From contig JADJMS010000005.1 in NCBI GenBank assembly GCA_016709495.1, positions 1 through 64,000 of the forward strand: a DNA stretch of 64,000 nucleotides, given 5' to 3'. Each line of letters starts with the position of its first letter. Position 1 is the first letter of the stretch. The notes beneath the pieces are model-generated. The model saw only the letters and a list, made by a program, of their open reading frames with translations, made no database searches and was not told the DNA's origin. A program made the position numbers and the translations under genes. Of the stretch, positions 57,699 through 64,000 are shown piece after piece. The stretch comes from Candidatus Dechloromonas phosphorivorans (GTDB lineage Bacteria; Pseudomonadota; Gammaproteobacteria; Burkholderiales; Rhodocyclaceae).

Positions 57699-58397
57699 AT
57701 GGCAGGCGTTATTTCCAAGGAAGATCTGGCGGCTTACCGGCGCTGGAGCGTTGATTCATTTGATCGCAAATTACCGACGCCAAAACAAGCGAGCCCAAGT
57801 GCGCCGGAAAAGCCAGAGGCGGTCGAGGCTGAACTCGTTACGACCATGGGACTGCCAACGGTTGATGACATTCAGCAAATCAATGAAACAGCACGGGCAG
57901 AAGGCTACCAGGCAGGCTTTGAAGAGGGGCGACAGGCTGGTGAGGCAACGCTGTCAAATACCATCACCAGCGAACTCGAACGATTTTCAACACTCATTGG
58001 CAATCTTCAGGTTTCACTGGCCCATATGGACCAGACAATTGCCGAACAAGTACTTGATCTCGCGCTGGAAGTTGCTTCACAAGTTATCCGCAGCACCATT
58101 GCTGTACGTAACGAAGCGCTTTTGCCGGTCATTCGTGAAGCAATTGCTGCGTTGCCGCTGCATCACAGCCACGTCTTGTTGCACCTGAACCCTTTGGATG
58201 CCAGCGTAGTTCGCGAACAAATCGGTGATCAGCTAGCGCAGACGGGAACACAGATCATCGATGATACAGAAATTGCCACTGGTGGCTGCTTAATCAAGGC
58301 GGGCACCAGCGAAATTGATGCGACTATCGAAACACGCTGGAAACGCGTACTCGACGCGATTGGTTCGGAGCCACGCGAATGGCTGAGCAGCCCGTAA
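57699..58397 (+). CDS. fliH: Flagellar export ATPase regulator FliH
   Basis: The product is 232 residues. ARAEGYQAGFEEGRQAGEA (about 67-85) is the GxxxG-type repeat of FliH, followed by the conserved C-terminal domain (VLDLALEVASQVIRSTI, LLHLNPLDASVV, GTSEIDATIETRW). FliH tethers and holds the FliI ATPase in check. It overlaps fliI by 19 bases. Confidence 0.92.
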   Translation: MAGVISKEDLAAYRRWSVDSFDRKLPTPKQASPSAPEKPEAVEAELVTTMGLPTVDDIQQINETARAEGYQAGFEEGRQAGEATLSNTITSELERFSTLIGNLQVSLAHMDQTIAEQVLDLALEVASQVIRSTIAVRNEALLPVIREAIAALPLHHSHVLLHLNPLDASVVREQIGDQLAQTGTQIIDDTEIATGGCLIKAGTSEIDATIETRWKRVLDAIGSEPREWLSSP

Positions 58398-59794
58398 TCG
58401 AACTACCAGACCATAGCGGACGTTGGCAGCGCTTTCTTGATGGCTGCCGCATCGCCGCCAGTTCCGCGCAGCCGCTATGGCCGGTGGGACGTCTGACACG
58501 CATCAATGGGCTGGTCATGGAAGCTTCAGGCTTAAAGCTCCCGCTCGGCAGCTCCTGTCACATCTTCCCGCAGAGTGGCGCCTCAGTCGAGGCGGAGGTT
58601 GTCGGATTTTCCGGTGACAAGCTGTTCCTCATGCCATCCGATGACGTATACGGTCTGGCGCCGGGGGCAAAAGTGGTTGCCTTCGAACCCACCAACCCCA
58701 GCCCCTGTGTCGAGTTTCCACTCCAGCATAAACGTCGCGCCATTGATCGGGCGAAACAGGTGCCGGTCGGCGATGAACTGCTTGGTCGCGTGCTGGATGG
58801 ATCTGGTCGCCCGCTGGATACCAAAGGGCCACTACTGACGACGCGCTCGCGATCACTGCTGAGCAGGCCGATCAACCCAATGACCAGAGCAGCAATCGAT
58901 CAACCCCTGGATGTTGGCATACGCGCCATCAACGCCTTGCTGACTGTAGGGCGAGGCCAACGGATGGGTTTGTTTGCGGGTTCAGGTGTCGGCAAATCAG
59001 TTTTGCTCGGCATGATGGCACGCTACACCGAGGCCGAAATCATTGTGGTTGGGCTGATTGGCGAACGTGGCCGTGAGGTCAAGGAATTCATTGAGCAAAT
59101 TCTCGGCGAAGAAGGGATGCGGCGCGCTGTTGTTGTTGCCGCCCCTGCCGATACCGGACCACTGATGCGCTTGCAGGGTGCCGCTTACGCCACGTCGATT
59201 GCCGAACACTTTCGCGACCAGGGCAAGCATGTCTTGTTGATCATGGACTCCCTGACCCGCTATGCGATGGCACAGCGCGAAATAGCCCTGGCAATTGGCG
59301 AACCACCTGCCACCCGAGGCTACCCGCCTTCCGTCTTTGCCCGCCTGCCACAACTGGTTGAGCGCGCCGGTAACGGGCCAGACGGTGGCGGTTCAATCAC
59401 CGCGTTTTATACCGTTCTGGCAGAGGGTGACGATCAGCAGGACCCAATTGCCGATTCGGCACGCGCCATTCTCGACGGCCACATCGTGTTATCACGTACC
59501 TTGGCCGATGCCGGGCACTATCCGGCAATCGACATCGAGCAGTCAATCAGCCGCGCGATGGTTAATCTGATTGCACCAGCCCACCTCGACCAGATTCGCC
59601 GCTTCAAGGTGCTTTTTGCCCGCTACCAGCGCTCGCGCGACCTGATTTCAGTTGGTGCCTATGCGCCCGGTTCTGATCCCGTACTGGATCAGGCCATTGC
59701 TCTCTATCCACGGATGGAAGCCTTCCTGCAGCAACAATTAAGTGAGCAATCCGACTTCTCCAACAGCGTCGGCGCCCTCACCTCGCTATTCTGA
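58379..59794 (+). CDS. fliI: Flagellum-specific ATP synthase FliI
   Basis: The product is 471 residues. Walker A AGSGVGKS is at 200-207, followed by GLIGERGREVKEFIE and the Walker B region LLIMDSLTRYAMAQRE, then the SYPPSVF-like segment GYPPSVFARLPQLVERAG. It is the ATPase that feeds the type III flagellar export gate. Length and motifs are standard and the frame is intact. Confidence 0.95.
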   Translation: MAEQPVIELPDHSGRWQRFLDGCRIAASSAQPLWPVGRLTRINGLVMEASGLKLPLGSSCHIFPQSGASVEAEVVGFSGDKLFLMPSDDVYGLAPGAKVVAFEPTNPSPCVEFPLQHKRRAIDRAKQVPVGDELLGRVLDGSGRPLDTKGPLLTTRSRSLLSRPINPMTRAAIDQPLDVGIRAINALLTVGRGQRMGLFAGSGVGKSVLLGMMARYTEAEIIVVGLIGERGREVKEFIEQILGEEGMRRAVVVAAPADTGPLMRLQGAAYATSIAEHFRDQGKHVLLIMDSLTRYAMAQREIALAIGEPPATRGYPPSVFARLPQLVERAGNGPDGGGSITAFYTVLAEGDDQQDPIADSARAILDGHIVLSRTLADAGHYPAIDIEQSISRAMVNLIAPAHLDQIRRFKVLFARYQRSRDLISVGAYAPGSDPVLDQAIALYPRMEAFLQQQLSEQSDFSNSVGALTSLF

Positions 59795-59800
59795 TAAATC

Positions 59801-60256
59801 ATGGCCCAAGCTTTCTCTCTCCAGCCTTTACTTGAATTGATGCAAACCCGCACCGACGAGGCCACCCGGCAACTCGGCAAGCTGATTGCGGCGGAACAAA
59901 ATGCCAAAAGCCGGCTACAGATGCTTGAGCAATATCGTGAGGAATACGCTCAGCGCATGCGTGAAGCAACAGCTCAAGGGATTACTCGCTCGATATTGCA
60001 CAATTATCAGGACTTTCTGGCCCGCATCGATCAAGCAATCTCGCAGCAGGATATGGCCGTTCGTCAGTCAGAGCAAAGCACTGCTGCCGGGCAAAATCAC
60101 TGGAAAGAGCAAAACAAAAAGCTCAAGGCCATAGACACACTATCAGTTCGCCATGACGTCAGAGAACGTTGGCGTGACGGCAAACAAGAACAAAAGATTC
60201 AGGATGAATACTCAGCCCGAAAATACGCCGTGCGCAATCCGAACGAGGACGAATAA
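59801..60256 (+). CDS. fliJ: Flagellar export chaperone FliJ
   Basis: The product is 151 residues, almost entirely coiled coil, with Gln/Arg/Glu-rich heptads (RLQMLEQYREEYAQRMREA). Its position six bases after fliI and its length fit FliJ, which couples FliI to the export gate. A 58-bp gap separates it from fliK. Confidence 0.9.
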   Translation: MAQAFSLQPLLELMQTRTDEATRQLGKLIAAEQNAKSRLQMLEQYREEYAQRMREATAQGITRSILHNYQDFLARIDQAISQQDMAVRQSEQSTAAGQNHWKEQNKKLKAIDTLSVRHDVRERWRDGKQEQKIQDEYSARKYAVRNPNEDE

Positions 60257-60314
60257 TCCGCAGGCACATCAATTGCTTCCTTATCGATAACCAGATGTCG
60301 CAAAAGGAATCAAG

Positions 60315-61553
60315 ATGGGCATTACAGTCATATCAGCTCCCGCCGCCAGCACAGCAAGCACTAACGCACTAAACGTAACAGCTGCTCCAGTGAGCGATGG
60401 TATTGCCATAGATTTTGCTTCCTTGCTGACCGGCCAAATCGCCGGGCTTCCACAAGCAACAAACAGTTTCAGCAACGCCAGATCGGTTCAAGAATCCACG
60501 ACGAAGGAGGATAAAGACAGCCACCTTATCCGTGACCTGCTATCCGCTCAAGACCCAGCGCAGGCAGCGCAAAACGCAATTCCCAACATCGTACCGACAT
60601 TAGAAAATCGTCCCGAAATCGACGTTGACAGTAACAGTCTGATTTCATCGAATCAACAACCCAATGTGCCGCTGAGCATACTTGGAAATGACGCCAAAAA
60701 TACAGGCCCATTCAACAAGCCAACCAACACCGAATCGAATCGAGTATTAGCGGACGTAGCACCTCCAAATTCAAATTTGCCGTCGAAGATCGATGCAAGT
60801 CTTGCAGCCTCACCGCGAATCCTTACAACAATTGCCCAAACACCAAGCGAAGTAACGGCAATTCTTGCCGGCGAAACTAGCACTAACAAAACAGTACCAA
60901 GCACTTTTGCTACGGTGTTGGCTGCTCACACGGCACAGCCACAACAAACTCAGGACACAACACCTAGCACTTTAGATACATTAATGGCTGCTCACACGGC
61001 ACAGCCACAACAAACTCAGGACACAACACCTAGCACTTTAGATACATTAATGGCTGGTCATACGGCACAAGTGCAGGCACAACAAACACAGCACACAATA
61101 CCAAGTAGCAACATCAACGTCGCCACCCCGCTTCAGGAAAACCGCTGGGCTCAAGACTTTAGCGAGCGCATCGTCTGGGCGGCAAAGAATGACCAGCAGG
61201 TTGCGCAGATCAACATTTCTCCAGCCCAACTCGGGCCGGTACAGATCACGCTCAACATGAACGGGGATCAGGCCAGCATCGCATTTGCCTCACCGCATGC
61301 CGAAGTTCGCAAAGCAATTGAGGATGCAATGCCCAATCTCAAGGAAATGCTTTCGACAGCAGGGATCAGCCTCGGCCAGTCGAATGTCGGCGCACAGTTA
61401 CAACAGCAGCAGCGCGACACCAATCCGCTGTTTGCCAATGGGAACCGTTCAACGGGGGAAACCGCTATACTTCCGCCGGATAGCCACACTGGCTCAATAT
61501 CGACTGGATTGCCAATTCAGCGAGGCCGGGGTTTGGTGGATCTGTTTGCATAA
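60315..61553 (+). CDS. fliK: Flagellar hook-length control protein FliK
   Basis: The product is 412 residues. A long Thr/Gln/Pro-rich N-terminal ruler region carries a 22-residue tandem repeat (about 202-251), followed by the conserved Flg_hook domain (about 280-360, VAQINISPAQLGPVQITLNMNGDQASIAF) and a Gln-rich tail. FliK measures hook length and triggers FlhB switching. The repeated part could change ruler length. A paralogue lies at 49722. Confidence 0.9.
   Translation: MGITVISAPAASTASTNALNVTAAPVSDGIAIDFASLLTGQIAGLPQATNSFSNARSVQESTTKEDKDSHLIRDLLSAQDPAQAAQNAIPNIVPTLENRPEIDVDSNSLISSNQQPNVPLSILGNDAKNTGPFNKPTNTESNRVLADVAPPNSNLPSKIDASLAASPRILTTIAQTPSEVTAILAGETSTNKTVPSTFATVLAAHTAQPQQTQDTTPSTLDTLMAAHTAQPQQTQDTTPSTLDTLMAGHTAQVQAQQTQHTIPSSNINVATPLQENRWAQDFSERIVWAAKNDQQVAQINISPAQLGPVQITLNMNGDQASIAFASPHAEVRKAIEDAMPNLKEMLSTAGISLGQSNVGAQLQQQQRDTNPLFANGNRSTGETAILPPDSHTGSISTGLPIQRGRGLVDLFA
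60919..61072 (+). repeat. 66-bp tandem repeat in fliK
   Basis: Two identical 66-bp units (60919-60984 and 60985-61050) and the start of a third (61051-about 61072, with changes) encode repeats of the form AAHTAQPQQTQDTTPSTLDTLM. The period is a multiple of three, so gain or loss of units would lengthen or shorten the FliK ruler in frame. Confidence 0.9.
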
Positions 61554-61587
61554 CCGGATTCAAGTAATCGAGTAGAGAGGGAAGACA

Positions 61588-62154
61588 ATGGCCAAGGACG
61601 CCAAACAAGCAGAAGAAGGGGCAGAAGCCCCTCCCAAGAAAAGCAAAAAACTGTTGATCATCATCCTGGCTGCCGTTTTGGTCGTTGTTCTGGCCGGTGG
61701 CGGCGCAGCTTTCTTCCTGCTCAAAAAGAGCGACCACGCAGAAGACGAAGACGGCACGGAAGAGACCACTAAGACCACGAAGAAAAAGGACAAGAAAAAA
61801 GAAAAAGATGCACCACCCATCTTTGTCAATCTTGAACCATTCACGGTCAATCTGATTCCGGAAACTGGTGATCAGTACCTGCAAGTCGTTCTGGCACTGG
61901 AACTGGCTGACGCACATGCCGAACCTGACCTCAAGGTACAAATGCCAAAGGTTCGTAACAACATTACTTTGTTGCTATCCGGCAAGAAAGCCTCCGAATT
62001 GCTCCCCAAGGAGGGCAAGGAGAAACTGGCTGAAAACTTGCGCGAAGAAATCAATGCGGTTATTGACCCTTCAACCAAAAAAGCGAAGGGTGAAAAGACG
62101 GCTGCAGAAGGGCCTGTCAAATCAGTTCTGTTCACTTCCTTCATCATCCAGTAA
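61588..62154 (+). CDS. fliL: Flagellar basal body-associated protein FliL
   Basis: The product is 188 residues with one membrane segment (about residues 22-46, LLIIILAAVLVVVLAGGGAA), a highly charged Lys/Asp/Glu linker and a periplasmic FliL domain (PIFVNLEPFTVNLIP, YLQVVLALEL, VLFTSFIIQ). FliL supports stator function. A GGGAAGA ribosome site precedes the ATG. Confidence 0.93.
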   Translation: MAKDAKQAEEGAEAPPKKSKKLLIIILAAVLVVVLAGGGAAFFLLKKSDHAEDEDGTEETTKTTKKKDKKKEKDAPPIFVNLEPFTVNLIPETGDQYLQVVLALELADAHAEPDLKVQMPKVRNNITLLLSGKKASELLPKEGKEKLAENLREEINAVIDPSTKKAKGEKTAAEGPVKSVLFTSFIIQ

Positions 62155-62160
62155 GGCAAA

Positions 62161-63177
62161 ATGGCAGGCGACTTTCTCTCTCAGGACGAGGTTGATGCCT
62201 TACTGAAAGGCGTCACCGGGGAGGCAGACGAGCCAGAAGAAAGCGCAGGCGAAGGCTCTGGCATTAGCACCTACAATCTCGGCACACAGGAACGTATCGT
62301 TCGTGGCCGGATGCCAACGCTGGAATTGGTTAATGAGCGTTTTGCCCGTTATTTGCGGATCGGCATGTTTAATTACATGCATCGCAACGCCGAAATATCG
62401 GTGGGACCGATACGAGTGCAGAAATATAGCGAATTTATCCGCAACCTCGTCGTACCGACCAACCTGAATCTGGTCGTTGCCAAGCCCTTGCGCGGCACGG
62501 CGTTATTTGTTTTCGATCCCAATCTGGTTTTTCTGGTTGTTGACAACATGTTTGGTGGCGATGGGCGCTTCCATACCCGGGTTGAAGGTCGCGACTTCAC
62601 TGCAACCGAACAACGCATTATTCAAGGATTGCTAGGTGTAGTCTTTGCTGAATACAGCAAATCATGGAAGCCTGTGCACGACATCACTTTCGAATATATC
62701 CGTTCGGAAATGAACTCACAGTTCGCCAATATTGCGACGCCTTCTGAAATTGTTGTTTCAACAACTTTCACGCTTGAATTCGGCGGCGCAACGGCGGATA
62801 TGCACATCTGCTTCCCTTACTCAATGCTTGAGCCAATTCGCGACCTGCTCTATAGCACGATGCAAAGCGACCAGTTATCGACCGACAAACGCTGGATCGG
62901 CACACTACGAAAACAATTGCAAAGCGCAGAGGTTGAAATTGTTGCCCAGCTGGGATCAGGAAAAATCTCCTTACGCGAAATTTTGAAATTAAAAGCAGGT
63001 GATGTAATACCACTCAATATTCCTTCAAAAATTGAGGTACAGGTCGATCATGTGCCGCTAATGGAATGTACCTATGGCCAGCAAAATGGCCAATACGCAC
63101 TAAAGGTTGTACGATTCCTTGCCGCATCGCCCGAACTACCGGCCGCAGAGCCGGCGTTGGGAGCACAAAATGGCTGA
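62161..63177 (+). CDS. fliM: Flagellar motor switch protein FliM
   Basis: The product is 338 residues. The N-terminal CheY-binding and start segment FLSQDEVDALLKGV is followed by the middle CheC-like domain (RMPTLELVNERFARYLRIG, FMFGGDGR-like FGGDGRFHTRVEG, FTATEQRI) and the C-terminal SpoA domain (LGSGKISLREILKLKAGDVI). It forms the switch complex with FliG and FliN. It overlaps fliN by eight bases. Confidence 0.95.
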   Translation: MAGDFLSQDEVDALLKGVTGEADEPEESAGEGSGISTYNLGTQERIVRGRMPTLELVNERFARYLRIGMFNYMHRNAEISVGPIRVQKYSEFIRNLVVPTNLNLVVAKPLRGTALFVFDPNLVFLVVDNMFGGDGRFHTRVEGRDFTATEQRIIQGLLGVVFAEYSKSWKPVHDITFEYIRSEMNSQFANIATPSEIVVSTTFTLEFGGATADMHICFPYSMLEPIRDLLYSTMQSDQLSTDKRWIGTLRKQLQSAEVEIVAQLGSGKISLREILKLKAGDVIPLNIPSKIEVQVDHVPLMECTYGQQNGQYALKVVRFLAASPELPAAEPALGAQNG

Positions 63178-63613
63178 TGATATGGAAAATATAGAAAACA
63201 CCACAACCGAAGATGACAGCCAGATCAGCGAGGACGATTGGGCTGCCGCCATGTCCGAGCAAGCCGTTGCTGAAGCTAGCCCGCAACCGACGGCTCAGCC
63301 AGCCGACATCTTCCCCTCATTCGGTGGCACCGGCACCGGTGGTGGCATGATGAATGAACTCGACATGATTCTGGATATTCCCGTCCAGATCACAGTTGAA
63401 CTTGGTCGTACCAAAATCACCATCAAAAACCTACTGCAACTTGCGCACGGTTCAGTTGTGGAGCTTGAGGCAATGGCAGGTGAACCAATGGATGTGTTGG
63501 TCAACGGCACGCTGATTGCCCAGGGCGAGGTTGTCGTGGTCAATGACAAATTTGGTATTCGCCTGACGGACATCATTACGCCTTCCGAACGTATGCGCAA
63601 AATCAATCGCTAG
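63170..63613 (+). CDS. fliN: Flagellar motor switch protein FliN
   Basis: The product is 147 residues from ATG 63170. A disordered acidic N-terminus (1-60) precedes the SpoA domain (about 70-145, ILDIPVQITVELGRTKITIKN and VNDKFGIRLTDII in separate strands). The start overlaps the fliM stop. A 134-bp gap without a convincing gene separates it from fliO. Confidence 0.94.
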   Translation: MADDMENIENTTTEDDSQISEDDWAAAMSEQAVAEASPQPTAQPADIFPSFGGTGTGGGMMNELDMILDIPVQITVELGRTKITIKNLLQLAHGSVVELEAMAGEPMDVLVNGTLIAQGEVVVVNDKFGIRLTDIITPSERMRKINR

Positions 63614-63747
63614 GCATTGCGAAAAAACAGGCCGTTTTCTGCGGTCGACCGCGCCCCGAAGGAAGTCCCCTTGGGGAACAACAATCTAAGCGTGCAATTT
63701 CGGTTTAAGATAACGGACTAAATTCATCTCACTAGGTCCCATTCGTC

Positions 63748-64000
63748 TTGCTACGCTTTGCTTTTCTATTTCTCTTGCCGCTTCAAACCTTTGCTGCCGA
63801 GACACCAGCACCTGGCGTTTCCTCTGGCAGTTACCTGCAGGCAGCACTGGCCTTGGTATTAATCATTGGCCTATTGATGGGTGCAGCTTGGCTGGCGCGT
63901 AAAATCTCTGGCGGCAAAGTGTTTGGCCAGGGTGGAATGAAGATTATTGGCGGTGTAGCCCTCGGCCCACGCGAGCGCCTGGTGCTGGTTGAAGTGGGCG
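63748..64000 (+). CDS. fliO: Flagellar biosynthesis protein FliO, 3' end outside window
   Basis: About 84 residues are visible from TTG 63748. A signal-peptide-like start (LRFAFLFLLPLQTFAAE) is followed by a membrane segment (about 35-52, AALALVLIIGLLMGAAWLA) and the beginning of the FliO cytoplasmic domain (IIGGVALGPRERLVLVEVG). It helps assemble the FliP export gate. No better start codon is in frame nearby. Confidence 0.85.
   Translation, partial: MLRFAFLFLLPLQTFAAETPAPGVSSGSYLQAALALVLIIGLLMGAAWLARKISGGKVFGQGGMKIIGGVALGPRERLVLVEVG

Noticed and set aside
60919..61072. Possible CRISPR-like array
   Set aside because: The repeats are directly adjacent, in frame and without spacers, inside fliK; they are protein-coding tandem repeats.

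Overview
The window reads as a chromosomal segment of a motile, polar-flagellate-type betaproteobacterium, most likely in or near the Rhodocyclales (Dechloromonas/Azonexus-like). This is inferred from protein resemblance: a paired cyanophycin synthetase locus with its ABC transporter and DUF1854 partner, and a FleS/FleR sigma-54 flagellar hierarchy. A recurrent feature is single-base indels that break otherwise well conserved genes, including flagellar genes that should be essential for motility (fliC, fliD, fleR, fleS, fliF/fliG). Many of these are probably consensus or assembly errors, although true decay cannot be excluded in the first 6.6 kb.

Layout. (1) 1-6603: a cyanophycin locus, ABC transporter - DUF1854 protein - cphA1 - cphA2, heavily frameshifted, with an apparent deletion joining cphA1 to cphA2 near 4080. 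(2) 6640-10776: a probable tRNA-Thr-targeted integration remnant. A 47-bp copy of the tRNA-Thr 3' end (6680-6726), a DUF4102-type integrase, an IS3-family insertion, a small membrane ORF and a tRNA cluster (Thr-GGT, Val, Gly, Asp, Asn) lie between it and the intact tRNA-Thr(TGT). A perfect 19-bp direct repeat lies near both ends. (3) 10824-12602: a GGDEF diguanylate cyclase. (4) 12622-46263: a 33-kb glycan biosynthesis island. It holds the CDP-3,6-dideoxyhexose genes rfbF/G/H, a NeuB-cupin fusion, a thiamine-diphosphate enzyme, two sugar C-methyltransferase-like proteins, a heptose-type kinase and nucleotidyltransferase, an Fcl-like epimerase/reductase, a split transketolase, two radical SAM proteins, a His-substituted ColD-like dehydratase, several methyltransferases and glycosyltransferases, two stand-alone sulfotransferases with their own APS kinase, and a 1467-aa protein that fuses a sulfotransferase-like domain to several glycosyltransferase modules. 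(5) 46284-64000: the flagellar regulon, fliC-flaG-fliD-fliS-fliT-like-fliK-like-flhB-like-ycgR on the plus strand, fleS-fleR-fliE on the minus strand, then fliF-G-H-I-J-K-L-M-N-O, with fliO cut by the window end.

Working model (inference): the island has no recognisable flippase, polymerase, initiating lipid-carrier transferase or polysaccharide export gene. It ends in a giant glycosyltransferase directly upstream of a sigma-28-controlled flagellin. It therefore looks more like a cytoplasmic flagellin-glycosylation factory than an O-antigen locus. The predicted glycan would include unusual deoxy and possibly branched-chain sugars, C- and O-methylation, and sulfate supplied as PAPS by the local CysC. 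The GGDEF protein and the PilZ/YcgR protein place cyclic-di-GMP control at both flanks of this surface and motility region.
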